From assembly GCA_963830775.1 (NCBI GenBank), contig CAWHNT010000037.1, positions 62,001-126,000 of the forward strand: 64,000 nt of DNA, read 5' to 3'. The stretch's first letter is position 1; each line of letters begins with the position of its first letter. The notes below the pieces were generated by a model. The model was not told where the DNA came from. It saw only the letters and a list, made by a program, of their open reading frames with translations, and did not search any database. The translations under genes were made by a program, and so were the position numbers. Source of the DNA: CAWHNT01 sp963830775. GTDB taxonomy: Bacteria; Pseudomonadota; Alphaproteobacteria; Geminicoccales; Geminicoccaceae. Below, one piece after another: positions 8,617 to 18,401 of the stretch.

Positions 8617-9404
8617 ATGCCCGAAGCAGCGCCGGCGCTGGTCGCCGAGGGTATCCACAAGAGCTTCGGCTCGATCGAGGTGCTGAAGGGCGTCTCGGTC
8701 ACTGCCCGCAAGGGTGACGTGATCGCGATGCTGGGCGCGTCGGGCTCCGGCAAAAGCACCTTCCTGCGTTGCATCAACCTCCTGGAGCAGCCCAACCGGG
8801 GCAGGATCGTGGTCAACGGCGAAGAACTCAGACTGACGCCCAACCGGACGGGCAGGCTGGAACCGGTCAATCGGCGACAGGTCGAGCATTTCCGTTCCCG
8901 GCTCGGCATGGTCTTCCAGCAGTTCAATCTCTGGTCCCACATGAGCGTCCTTCAAAACGTGATCGAAGCCCCGGTGCAGGTCCTGGGTCTTTCACGCAAG
9001 GAAGCCCTCGAAAAAGCGGACGCACTCCTGAACAAGGTCGGCATCTTCGAGCGGCGCGACTCCTGGCCGGCCCATATGTCCGGCGGCCAACAGCAGCGGG
9101 TGGCGATGCCCGGGCGCTGGCGATGGAGCCCGAAGTGATGCTGTTCGAGAACCGACTTCGGCCCTCGATCCCGAACTCGTCGGCGAGGTCTTCAAAGTGA
9201 TGCAGGACCTCGCCCCCGAAGGCCGCACCATGGTGGTCGTCACCCACGAATGGGCTTTGCCCGCGACGTATCGAACAATGGTGTTCCTGCACAAGGGCCT
9301 GGTCGAGACCCGGCCCCGCCGGCGAATGTCGGCAACCGCCCAGCGAGCGCCTCCGGCAGTTCCTGGCCGGCAATCGCCACGAGACGGCGGCGGCCGCCGC
9401 CTGA
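8617..9404 (+). pseudogene. Polar amino acid ABC transporter ATPase (HisP-like), frameshifted
   Basis: It starts MPEAAPALVAEGIHKSFGS and has Walker A (MLGASGSGKSTFLR), the Q-loop (GMVFQQFNLWSHM) and the signature MSGGQQQRVA. Two single-base indels then break the gene: one after QQQRVA and one inside Walker B, where the DNA still encodes DEPTSALDPELVGEVF if one base is restored. The end (FLAGNRHETA) matches HisP/GlnQ-type ATPases. Together with the binding proteins and permeases up to 15.2 kb it would form a histidine/arginine/lysine-type uptake system. Confidence 0.82.
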
Positions 9405-9468
9405 ACGGGCTTGACGCCATCCGGGCAAACTCGCATGTGACGCTCGCCTTCCCCCGGTGAGGTCCAGC

Positions 9469-10649
9469 ATGCGCGCCGTCGCCTTTCTCCTGCTCGCCGC
9501 CGTATCGACTGGTGTGCTGCCCACCCTCGCGGCCGAGCCGGCGCGCCAGGGGCCCGTGCAACTCATCCCCGCGAAGCCGCCGGCGACGGCACCGGCGCCG
9601 CGGAGCAAGCCCCCCGCCCAGGCGGCACGGACGCCAGCAGCCCCGGCACAATCAGCAGAACCTGCAGCAGCAGCGCCGCGCGCGCCGGCTGCGGCGACGC
9701 CCCTGGCCGCAGCAGCGGCTGCGCGCCCGCCGGCCCCGCCCCGGCGGCTGCGGCGACCAAGCCGGTGGCGTCTCCACCGCCGGCCCAGGCAGCCGTGGTG
9801 GCGAAGCCGCCAAGCCTTCCGGAGGCTGCCCTGCCGGGCGTAATCGGGCGCACCTTGCGGGTCGGCGTGGAGGGCTCCTACCCGCCCTTCAGTGAGCTCA
9901 CGCCCGAGGGCAGATCCGCGGCTTCGACATCGACATGGCGAATGCGCTCTGTGCCGAGATCAAGGCCCAGTGCCAGCTCGTCCAGCAGGATTTCGACCGG
10001 CTCCAGGACGGGCTGGTCGAGCGCCGGACCGATCTGGTCGTGGCCTCGCTCAGCATGACCGACGACCGGCGCAAGCGTTACGCCTTCACCGACAAGTACT
10101 ATCAGGTCCCGGCCAAGTTCGTGGCCTTGCGCAGCACCGCCCAGGGCTTCGACCCGGCGGCTCTCAAGGGAGTCGAGGTCGGTGTGCTCGCCGGCTCCGT
10201 GCACCAGAGCTTCCTGGTCGACCATTTTGGCGGGGTGGTGCGGGTGACGCCGTTCCACACCCTCCCGGAAGCCGTCCAGGCCTTGCGCGAGGGCCGCGTG
10301 CGCCTCGTGTTCGGCGACGCCCTGGCACTCGACCGCGACTTCCTGCGGGCGGAAGGCGGCTCAGACCTCACCTTCGCCGGCCCCAGCCTGGCCGACCCCG
10401 AATGGTTCGGCGAAGGTGTCGGCATCGCCTTGCGCAAGGACGAGGCCACCCTGCGCCAGGCGCTCAACAGCGCCCTGACCCGGCTGCGGGCGGAGGCCGC
10501 TACCAGACCATAGCCGAGCGCTATTTCGGCTTCGACATCTATGGCGGCCAGGTCCTTCCCGGCCGCGAGCGCCGCAAGATCACGGTCCCGCCCCGCCCCG
10601 CCGCGACCTGCCGCAGCTCATCGACGGCACGACCGCCCGCAACCTCTGA
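9469..10649 (+). pseudogene. Amino acid ABC transporter substrate-binding protein with Pro/Ala-rich linker, frameshifted
   Basis: A signal peptide (MRAVAFLLLAAVSTGVLPTLAA) is followed by about 90 residues rich in Pro and Ala, then the type II periplasmic binding fold: LRVGVEGSYPPFSELTPEG, FDIDMANALCAEIKAQC, TDLVVASLSMTDDRRKRYAFTDKYYQVP. Segments lie in at least three frames. The C-terminus YFGFDIYGG is followed by a tail to a stop at 10647-10649. The motifs match lysine/arginine/ornithine/histidine-binding proteins. The long low-complexity linker before the domain is unusual for the family. Confidence 0.75.
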
Positions 10650-10680
10650 GCAGGCTTTACTCGGGTACCATTCGCGCGAC

Positions 10681-11068
10681 CTACTTCTCAAAGCGACCCG
10701 TCGCGTCACGATCGCGGTCGTATCGTCTCGTCAGCGGAAACGGTGGCGACCAGGACTCGCGACGGATGATCCAGGTTTCGTAGGTTGGCAGCAGTTGGTC
10801 AGGGGCATCCAGGAATCCGAATTTCACTTCGATCTCGTCTGCGGTGCGTGAGAAAACGGACGAGCCGCAGCTGGGATCAAGAACCGCCCGGCGTAGTCGC
10901 GTGTTCGCCATCGATCGTCACCGCGTCCTGAGGGAACACCGCGGAGGCGTGAAAAGGGCTCCATGTGCTTGCGGCAGTCGAGACAGTGACAAAGGCCGAC
11001 CCGGTATGGGAGTCCCGATGGGCAATTCGGACGTTGCCGCACAGGCAACCGCCGGTAAATCGGTCCAT
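10681..11068 (-). pseudogene. GFA/CENP-V domain protein (Zn-binding), frameshifted
   Basis: It starts MDRFTGGCLCGNVR, the glutathione-dependent formaldehyde-activating (GFA) family opening with Zn-binding Cys. GLCHCLDCRKHM supplies further Cys ligands, and the end reads CGSSVFSRTADEIEVKFG, then LPTYETWIIRRESW and LTRRYDRDR. The segments occupy three frames, so at least two indels separate them. Its upstream side runs directly into the C/T tract at 11148. Confidence 0.75.
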
Positions 11069-11147
11069 GCTGCGTCTCTTCTGAAAATCGAACGGTCGGA
11101 ATGGTTACAACGAGCAGCACTGTCATAGCAATTGCCGGCTTCCCCAA

Positions 11148-11543
11148 CCCTCCCCCCTCTCCCCCTCTCCCTGTCCCCCCCTCCTCTCCCCCCCCCTTCC
11201 TCCCTTCTTCCTCCTCTCCCCCCCCCCCCCCTCCCTCCCTCCCCCCCCCCCCCCTTCCACTCTCCTCCTCTCCCTCCCCCCTCCCCTCCCTCACTCCCTC
11301 CCTCCCCCCTCCCCCCCCCCCCCTCTTCTCCTCCCCCTCCCAATCCCCCCCTTCCTCTCCTCATCCCCTCTCCTTCTCCCCCCCTCCTCTCCCCCCCCCC
11401 GACCTGCCACGACCGCCCCCCCCCCCTCCTTCTCTCTCGCCCCCCCACCTCCGCCCCCGCCCCCCCTCTCCCCTCCCCCTCTCCCCTCTCCCGTCTCCCT
11501 CCCCCCCCTCCTGCCCTCCCCCCCTTCCCCTCCTTCCCCTTTT
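11148..11543. repeat. 396-bp polypyrimidine (C/T) low-complexity tract
   Basis: By direct count only 19 of 396 bases on the plus strand are purines, and C runs reach 13-15. There is no fixed repeat unit. Open frames across it encode only Pro/Ser/Leu or, on the other strand, Gly/Arg/Glu runs and are not genes. It lies between the broken GFA gene and the left end of an ISAs1 element. It is either a real polypyrimidine tract able to form triplex/H-DNA or an assembly artefact. Confidence 0.85.
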
Positions 11544-11553
11544 GTGGGCGGGG

Positions 11554-12788
11554 CAGGGCAAACGGATGAACGGCTTGTAAGTTTGTTCTGCGGTCTGGCT
11601 CTGGCTGATGGGGCTCTCCCTTCTGGAGACGCCCATGCCGCAGCCCGCCGGTACCTCGCTGGTCGAGCACTTCGCCGCCCTGGAGGACCCGCGCCAAGCG
11701 GCCAAGGTGCTCTACCCGTTGCCGGAAATCCTTCTCCTCCTGCTCAGTGCCACGCTGGCCGGTGCCGATGACTGCGTCGAGATCGAGCTCTGGGGCAGGG
11801 AGCAGCTGGCCTTCCTGCGCCGGTTCCTGCCCTACAAGCATGGGATACCAAGTCACGACACCCTGACCGGGGTGCTGGCGGCTCTCGATCCCGCCCTGAA
11901 GGCCTGCTTCGTGCGCTGGGTCGAGGGCCTACGTGAGGCGGAGCCGGACCTGATCGCCATCGACGGCAAGACCTACCACCGCACGCATGCCCGCAACAAG
12001 GGGCTCGAGCCCTTGCATCTCGTCTCCGCTTGGGCCTCCCGCCAGCGGCTGGTGCTCGGGCAGGAGGCGGTGGCCGGCAAATCCAACGAGATTACCGCCA
12101 TCCCGCTGCTCCTGGAACGGCTGGCCCTCAAGGGTGCTCTGGTTACGATCGACGCGATCGGCACTCAGAACGAGATCGCCCGGACCATCCTGACGCGCGG
12201 CGGCGACTATCTTCTGGCGCTCAAGGCGAACCGGCCGGCCACCTTCAAGGATGTCGAAGCGTTCTTCGCCGACCCGCCGCCCGACGGCATCGAGACCTGC
12301 ACGACCACTGACGGCGACCATGGCCGGATCGAGACTCGTCGCCACGTCGTCTGCCACGACGTCGCTTGGCTGTTCTCGGACCGACGCTACCCGGGCGAGG
12401 TTGCGTTCCCTGGCCTTGCCATGATCGCGATGGTCGAAAGCCGGATAGAACGTGAGGGCAAGCTCACCCGCGAGCGGCATTACTATCTATCGTCAGCCAG
12501 GCTCGATGCTGCCGCCTTCGCCCAGGCCGTCCGTGGCCACTGGGGGATCGAAAACCGCCTGCACTGGGTGCTGGATGTGGTCCTCAGGGACGACCTCTCC
12601 CGCCTGCGCAGCGGCCACGCGCCCGAGAACATGGCCGCGATCAGGCCCATGGCCACCAACCTGCTGCACCACGCCAAGCCCACGACCTCCCTCAAGAACC
12701 GCAGGAAGAGGGCCGGCTTCGAACGCGCCTATCTCGAGAGCCTCATCTGGCAGACTGCATGAACACGCGTTCATCCGTTGCTGGTGGG
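11554..12788 (+). mobile_element. ISAs1-family insertion sequence (intact)
   Basis: The transposase gene is bounded by imperfect inverted repeats sharing AACGGATGAACG: left near 11560-11572, right as CGTTCATCCGTT at 12768-12779. The outer limits are approximate because the repeats diverge at the tips and no clear target duplication was found. The left end abuts the C/T tract; the right end lies 140 bp before a binding-protein gene. The element separates the two halves of the amino acid transporter cluster. Confidence 0.75.
11608..12762 (+). CDS. ISAs1-family transposase
   Basis: A 384-residue DDE transposase. The N-terminal DDE_Tnp_1-associated region (LVEHFAALEDPRQAAKVLYPL) is followed by the catalytic core: Asp in DLIAIDGKTYHRTH, Asp in GALVTIDAIGTQNEIA, and Glu in GHWGIENRLHWVLDV, the ISAs1 hallmark. 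The frame is complete and of normal length. The ISAs1 transposase at 45.2-46.4 kb is a different, more distant member. Confidence 0.93.
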   Translation: MGLSLLETPMPQPAGTSLVEHFAALEDPRQAAKVLYPLPEILLLLLSATLAGADDCVEIELWGREQLAFLRRFLPYKHGIPSHDTLTGVLAALDPALKACFVRWVEGLREAEPDLIAIDGKTYHRTHARNKGLEPLHLVSAWASRQRLVLGQEAVAGKSNEITAIPLLLERLALKGALVTIDAIGTQNEIARTILTRGGDYLLALKANRPATFKDVEAFFADPPPDGIETCTTTDGDHGRIETRRHVVCHDVAWLFSDRRYPGEVAFPGLAMIAMVESRIEREGKLTRERHYYLSSARLDAAAFAQAVRGHWGIENRLHWVLDVVLRDDLSRLRSGHAPENMAAIRPMATNLLHHAKPTTSLKNRRKRAGFERAYLESLIWQTA

Positions 12789-12930
12789 CGGGGACTGAGG
12801 GCAAACGCCCCCGCGCCGGGCGGTCGGCAGCCGACGGCTCTCGAGCTCTCCCAGTCCTGCCCCGGCTTGACGCCGCTGCTCTGGCCGTTGACAGTCCGCG
12901 GCGGGAGCAAGGCACTTTTGGGAGAGCACG

Positions 12931-13715
12931 ATGCGCCGGATCGTTGCAGCGACGGCTGCTGCCGTCGTGATGCTCGCGGCGGTGGCCGCCGACGCCAAGG
13001 AATGGACCAAGATCCGGTTCGGCGTCGAGGGCGCCTACCCGCCATTCAGCGACGTCACACCGGACGGCCAGCTGCGGGCTTCGACATCGACATCGCAAGG
13101 CGCTGTGCGCCGAGATGAAGGCCGAGTGCACGCTGGTCCAGCAGGACTGGGACGGCATGATCCCGGCCCTGCTGGCCCGCAAGTACGACGCGATCATCGC
13201 CTCGATGTCGATCACCGAGGAGCGCAAGCAGAAGGTCGACTTCACCGACAAGTACTACCAGACCCCGGCGCCGTTCGCGGCCAAGAAGGGCTCCGGCATC
13301 GACGTCACGCCCGAGGCCTGAAGGGCAAGAAGATCGGCGTGCAGCGCGCGACCATCCATGACCGGTTCCTGACCGACAACCTCGGCGACGCGGTCGAGAT
13401 CGTCCGCTACGGCACCCAGGACGAGGCCAATCTCGATCTCGTCGCGGCCGGGTCGACGCTGCTCCTGGCCGATTCGCTGGCGGTGAGCGGGCTTCCTCAA
13501 GACCGAGCGGGGCAAGGACTTCGAGTTCGTCGGCCCGCCGCTCACCGACCCGAGCTGGTTCGGCCAGGGTGCCGGCATCGCCGTGCGCAAGCAGGACACC
13601 GACCTGCGCGAGCAGCTGAACAAGGCGATCGCGGCCATCCGCGCAGAACGGCACCTAGGACAAGATCGACAGAAGTATTTCCGACTTCGACGTCTGGGGC
13701 GAGCCCACGAGCTGA
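12931..13715 (+). pseudogene. Amino acid ABC transporter substrate-binding protein (second), frameshifted
   Basis: Signal peptide MRRIVAATAAAVVMLAAVAADA, then the binding fold: IRFGVEGAYPPFSDVTPDG, AEMKAECTLVQQDWDGM, DAIIASMSITEERKQKVDF, TDKYYQTPAPFAAKKG, and after another shift GKKIGVQRATIHDRFLTDN. The C-terminus is FDVWGEPTS with a stop at 13713-13715. At least three frame changes are present. It is of the lysine/arginine/ornithine-binding type, paralogous to the gene at 9469, and sits directly before the two permeases. Confidence 0.8.
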
Positions 13716-13839
13716 GCCGTGCCCCAACCGGGCGCGAGCGTGGCCGGGCTCGAGGCGGCTGATGAGGGCTGCCGGTCCGCCGCCTGCCCCGCCGTCTAGC
13801 CGTGGGCAGAAGCCGAGGGTCGTCGCGCCGGGCGGGCCC

Positions 13840-14533
13840 ATGCTTGACCTGCAGGGCTACGGCCCGGCGATCCTCGAAGGCACGCTGCTCACAGTCGAAG
13901 CGGGCCTCGCTGTCGCTGGCGGTGGCGGTGGTGCTGGGCATCCTGGGTGCCCTGGCCAAGCTCGCCCGCTCACGGCCGTCGTCCGCGGATCGCCGAGGTC
14001 TACACCACGGTGATCCGCGGCGTTCCCGACCTCGTGCTGATGCTGCTGATCTTCTTCGGCGGCCAGATCCTGGTGAACCAGATCGGCGCTGACGGTCGGC
14101 TACGAGGACTATATCGACATCAACCCGTTCATCGCCGGCGTCCACGATCGGGTTCATCTACGGCGCCTACATGACCGAGACCTTCCGCGGCGCCATCCTG
14201 GCGGTGCCGGCGGGCCAGCTCGAGGCGGGCCGCGCCTTCGGCATGCGCCAGGGTCAGGTCTTCACCCGCATCCTGCTTCCGCAGATGGTCCGCCACGCCT
14301 TGCCCGGCTTCGGCAACAACTGGCTGGTGCTGCTCAAGACCACGGCCCTGCTGTCGGTGCTGGGCCTCGACGACATGGTGCGCAAGGCCAGCCTCGCCGC
14401 CGGCGCGACCCGCGAGCCGTTCACCTTCTACATCGCCGTGGCCGCTGATCTACCTGGCGCTGACCACCGTCTCGATCCTGCTGCTGCGGCTGGCTCGAGC
14501 GGCGCTCCAACCTCGCCTACCGCAGGGCCGACG
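13840..14533 (+). pseudogene. hisQ: Amino acid ABC transporter permease (HisQ-like), frameshifted
   Basis: It begins MLDLQGYGPAILEGTLLTVEAG and continues with the polar-amino-acid permease pattern: YTTVIRGVPDLVLMLLIFFGG, GAYMTETFRGAILAVPAGQ, and the EAA loop EAGRAFGMRQGQVFTRILLP. The remaining C-terminal spans are broken by frame changes. It is immediately followed by the HisM-like gene at 14534. The gene symbol is by homology to the HisQ/HisM pair and substrate is not proven. Confidence 0.78.
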
Positions 14534-15227
14534 ATGGACTTCAACGTCATCCCGAGAGCTGCCCCTCTACCTCCAGGGCCTGTGGACCACGATCTGGCTC
14601 GTCGCCGCTGTCGCTGGTGCTCGGCCTCCTCCTGGCCGTGCCGCTTGCGATCCTGCGCGCCTCGCGCAACCCGCTTCGTGAGCGGCCGGTCTGGGGCTAC
14701 ACCTATTTCTTCCGCGGCACGCCGCTCCTCGTCCAGCTCTTCATGATCTATTACGGCGGCGGCCCAGTTCGCGGGCCATGCGCGAGAGCTTCGCCTGGCC
14801 CCTTCTGAGCCAAGCCTGGTTCTGTGCGCTGCTCGCCTTCACCCTCAACACCGCGGCCTACACCACCGAGATCATCCGCGGCGCCATCCAGGCCACGCCG
14901 CACGGCGAGGTCGAGGCCGCCCGCGCCTGCGGGATGTCGCCCGCGCTGATGTTCCGCCGCATCCTCCTGCCCAGCGCCTTCCGCCGTGCGCTGCCCGCCT
15001 ACGGCAACGAGGTGATCTTCATGCTGCACGGCAGTGCCGTCGCCAGCATGGTCACCATCGTCGATCTCACCGGCGCGGCCCGGATCGTCAACTCCCGCTA
15101 CTACAGCCCCTACGAAGCCTTCCTCACGGCGGCAGCCTTCTACATGGTGCTGACCTTCGCCATCGTCGGCCTCTTCCGCCTCCTCGAGCGCCACTGGCAC
15201 GCCCACCTCAAGCCGCGCACCGGTTAA
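14534..15227 (+). pseudogene. hisM: Amino acid ABC transporter permease (HisM-like), frameshifted
   Basis: It starts MDFNVI. Segments in order are LVLGLLLAVPLAILRASRN, GYTYFFRGTPLLVQLFMIYYG, and after a frame change near 14760 FALNTAAYTTEI-like spans and the EAA loop EAARACGMSPALMFRRILLP, ending LFRLLERHWHAHLKPRTG. The RGTPLLVQLFMIYYG motif is typical of HisM/ArtM permeases. It closes the transporter cluster; the TIR/STAND locus begins 75 bp further on. Confidence 0.78.
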
Positions 15228-15301
15228 GCTACCGGGCGCCTTCTCGACACAAGAGCGAAAGCCGGTATTATTCCGTCGCGGCGTTGATCAGGGCGGGGCG
15301 G

Positions 15302-16408
15302 ATGGTGCACTTGTCGCCCGAATATTCACACGACCTTTTTGTCAGCTACTCACACGGCGACCTTGATCAGACCGGCAGGTCCGACCTGAAGACTTGGTCT
15401 CAGGCGTTCGTGCGCGAGTTGGAGGCTGAGCTTCGCGCCGTGCCGAAGTTCAGCAAGGTCGCGGCCTTCCTCGACGAGAGCACGCGCAGCGAGCACGGGC
15501 TGGATCAGATTCTCCCCCTTGGCGATCAGGTTCGTGCCGCGGTCGAGGGCTCGGCCCTCCTCGTGATCCTGATGTCGCCGCATTATCTCAAGTCAGGCTG
15601 GTGCCGCGACGAACGGGATTGGTGGTTGGCTCACCATGCGCGGCAGGGCGACCTCCGCGGCCGTACGGTCGTGCTCCGCATCTGGCCGACCGACCACGCA
15701 GATTGGCCCGAGCCATTGCTCGATGGGCAGGATCCAACGGCTATCGGGTTCTGGCTGCACAGCCGAGAGAACATCAACCATGGCACGCGGCCGTTCGGCT
15801 GGAAGGGAACCACGAGCGATGCCAATGCGCGGACCGGCGAGATTTTGAAGCTCGTCAACGCCATAGGGCGGCGTCTGGAGCAGCTCGAGCGCGATCTGGA
15901 GGTGCGCCGGCAGCTGGAGAAGCAGGCAGCCCGTCTTATGGAGGAGGAAGGCGGACAGTTCCTCTATCTCCACGCTCGCGAGGCGCATCGAGAAGTGTGG
16001 GATCGGGTTTCAGCGGAGCTGCGGGCGCAGGGCTACGTCGTCATGCCGGGCGAACCGGAGCCGACCGTTGGCGACCCCAAGAAGCTGCGGGAGGTCAGCG
16101 ACGAGCGGAAGCTGCTGATGGCCGACTGCGATGCAGTCCTGCTGCTCGGCACGGAGGACGGCTTGGCCCTTGATCGCGATATGGCGGCGATCGGCCGGAA
16201 CCGTCGGAACCTGGCCCGGCAGGATTCGGAAAAGCTTCTGCCGTGCGCCGTGCTCGACACCGTGGGGCCTGCGGTCAAGACCCAGCCTCGGCTCGAGAAC
16301 GCCCGGAACCTCGGGATCCGATGGCTGGATGGCACCGATCCTGCCTGGCCGGAGACCATCCGTGACTGGCTGCGCGCTGCCGGCGAGCGCTTGAAGGCCG
16401 CGGCGTGA
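15302..16408 (+). CDS. TIR-domain protein of a TIR/nSTAND locus
   Basis: A 368-residue protein. Residues 10-20 (HDLFVSYSHGD) and 84-107 (SALLVILMSPHYLKSGWCRD then ERDWW) form a TIR domain. The Ser-Pro-x-Tyr-Leu...Trp-Cys-x-x-Glu pattern puts the presumed NADase Glu at about 104. A coiled segment (LEQLERDLEVRRQLEKQAAR) leads to a second alpha/beta domain (GQFLYLHAREAHREVW, ADCDAVLLLGTEDG) resembling a second TIR-like fold. Its TGA overlaps the GTG of the STAND gene (GTGA), so the two are probably translated together. Proposed role: NAD-consuming effector triggered by the STAND sensor. Confidence 0.85.
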   Translation: MVHLSPEYSHDLFVSYSHGDLDQTGRSDLKTWSQAFVRELEAELRAVPKFSKVAAFLDESTRSEHGLDQILPLGDQVRAAVEGSALLVILMSPHYLKSGWCRDERDWWLAHHARQGDLRGRTVVLRIWPTDHADWPEPLLDGQDPTAIGFWLHSRENINHGTRPFGWKGTTSDANARTGEILKLVNAIGRRLEQLERDLEVRRQLEKQAARLMEEEGGQFLYLHAREAHREVWDRVSAELRAQGYVVMPGEPEPTVGDPKKLREVSDERKLLMADCDAVLLLGTEDGLALDRDMAAIGRNRRNLARQDSEKLLPCAVLDTVGPAVKTQPRLENARNLGIRWLDGTDPAWPETIRDWLRAAGERLKAAA

Positions 16409-17466
16409 CCGCTGCTCTGGCCCTTGCTCCGACGGCTCTTGCGCCGGAACTGCCAGCCTCGCCCTATCCCGGCCTTCGCCCGTTCGAGAAGCCGGAGTGG
16501 CCGATATTCTTCGGCCGCGAGGCGATCACTGACGAGGTGATCGGGCTGCTTATCGACCGCCACCTCGTTGCCGTCCACGGCAGCTCGGGTTCCGGAAAGT
16601 CTTCACTCATCCGCGCCGGGGTGCTGCCTCGGCTGGAGCAGGATCACGCCAGCACGGGCCTGTCGTGGCGGACGTGCGCCATGGTGCCGGGCAACGCTCC
16701 GCTCCGGAACCTCGCCGAGGCGCTGGCCTCCCTGCGCGGCGCGCCCGCCAATGCGGAGGCGATCCTCGCCATTCTCCGCATCCTCAACCGGGGTCGTGAT
16801 GCGGCACCGGCTCTGGCCGAGATGCTCCGCCACGGGCCCGGCGACCATCTCTGCCTGCTCCTCGACCAGTTCGAGGAGCTGTTCGGGTTCGCACGGGCCA
16901 ATCGGGAGGAGGCGGCACTCTTCGCCGACGTCCTGGTCGGCCTGGCCAGGCGTTCGCCAGATGGACTCTATGCCGTCCTCACCATGCGCTCGGAGTTCCT
17001 CGGCGATTGTGCCCGCTTTCCAGGGCTTGCCGAGACGGTCAACAAGACCCAGTACCTGCTCCCGCGGATGGGTCGCGCCGACCTCGTCCGCGCCGTACGT
17101 GAGCCGGCCACGCTGTACGGCGGCGAGGTAAGCCGGGAGCTGGCCGAGTGGCTGATCGCGGACGGGCGCAGCGAGCAGGACGAGCTCCCGCTGGTCCAGC
17201 ATGGCCTGATGCTGCTCTGGCGCGAGGCCAGGATGGGCGAGCGCGCCTGGCCCGAGCGGCCGGCCAAGTACGATCGTGCGGGCCTCGCGGAAGCTCCCGC
17301 TCCGTTTCTGTACGACGAGCCACATGAGTCGACGCTGACGCCTCTCCGCGAAGATCCTGCGGGCGAGGACTATGCCCCCGAGCCCTGGCCCCGGCTCCAG
17401 ACCAGCGACTACGCCGCGCGAGGCGGGCTGGCCAGCCTGCTCTCCGACCACGCTGATTCGGTGCTA
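16405..17466 (+). pseudogene. nSTAND NTPase-WD40 protein, 5' part (split by nested IS)
   Basis: It starts at GTG 16405. SPYPGLRPFEKPEWPIFFGR is the opening of the novel STAND NTPase domain. The P-loop GSSGSGKS is at residues 59-66 and Walker B LCLLLDQFEEL at about 149-159; the STAND-typical LPLVQHGLMLLWREA comes later. It ends at SVL where an IS630 element has inserted at a TA. Deleting 17467-20169 gives codons DSVLAAAAPDD with no frame change. The gene fuses sensing (WD40) to oligomerising NTPase functions and likely recruits the upstream TIR protein. Confidence 0.85.
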
Positions 17467-17474
17467 AACCGCGT

Positions 17475-18322
17475 CTAGTTTGAGAACCTGAGTTTCTCCT
17501 CCTCGGGATCGAGCTGGTCTTTGACCCAGAGGCGGTCGGCGAGGACGAAGGGCTGTTGATTGACGCGGGCCTGGAAGGCGGCGATGCGACGGGTGAGGTC
17601 GTCCCGGCTGGGATGGCAGTGATGGTAGGTCACGTCCTCGCGCAGCCAGCGCCACAGCGCCTCGACCGGCATCAGGTCGGGCTGTAGCCCGGCAGCGGCA
17701 TCAGCTCGATGTTCAGCGTCGCCGCCGCGTCCCGCACCGCGCCGGCCCGGTGGTATGATGCGCCGTCCCACAGCACGACCAGCGCCCGGTCCGGGTGCTC
17801 GTCGCGCAGCCGACGCAGCACGTCGATGGTGTGCGCGCCGTTGGCGCGCGGGTAGGGCCACAGCCGCACCTGCGCTTCGTTGTAGAGGTAGAGGCCGTAG
17901 AACGAGACCTTGGCCGAGAGACCCGGCGAGCTGGAGGCCACCCACAGCCGCTGGCCGCGTGCGGCCCAGCCATAGCCGAGGTCGGCATCCTGGTGGATGT
18001 GGGCCTCATCCAGGTAGACGAGAAGGTGCTGGTCACGCTGGGCCGCGGCCAGCACGCTTTGCAGCTGCTCGACGAACGCCTGCCGCCGCACCGGGTCGGC
18101 CCGGCCGAGCAGCTTCTTGGCCTTCTTCCAGCTCAGATCGAGACGGTGCAGAGCCGCCCGGATCGTCTCGCGGCAGCAGATCCGGCCGAACCGCTCACGC
18201 ACCCAGGCGACCAGGCGCTTGAGCGTCCAGCGGGGGGCCGGCTCGGCGCCGGCTACAAGCGGGGCGGCCGCGGTGCGCTGGGCGGCGCGGATGGCTTCGC
18301 CAAGGCCAGCCTCGATGCGGGG
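17475..18322 (-). pseudogene. IS630-family transposase, C-terminal (DDE) part
   Basis: Read on the minus strand it runs from PRIEAGLGEAIRAAQ through WTLKRLVAWVRERFGRICC and the DDE core. The first Asp is in LLVYLDEAHIHQDADLGYGW, the second in ALVVLWDGASYHRA, and the Glu in DLMPVEALWRWLRED. Near 17680 a missing base breaks GYSPDLMPVEALW into two frames. The N-terminal HTH half lies at 19823-20092 on the other side of the IS110 insertion. Confidence 0.82.
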
Positions 18323-18401
18323 ACAAAGATCCCATGGGGCGGCGGGTGTGCGGGCTGGGTAAGGTCCGAGTGCCCGCTCTGACCCCACCGGAGGCCGTCG
18401 C

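Noticed and set aside
11132..11580. Long Pro/Ser-rich or Gly/Arg/Glu-rich reading frames across the C/T tract
   Set aside because: They simply reflect the base composition; no start context, no domain and all frames are open on both strands.
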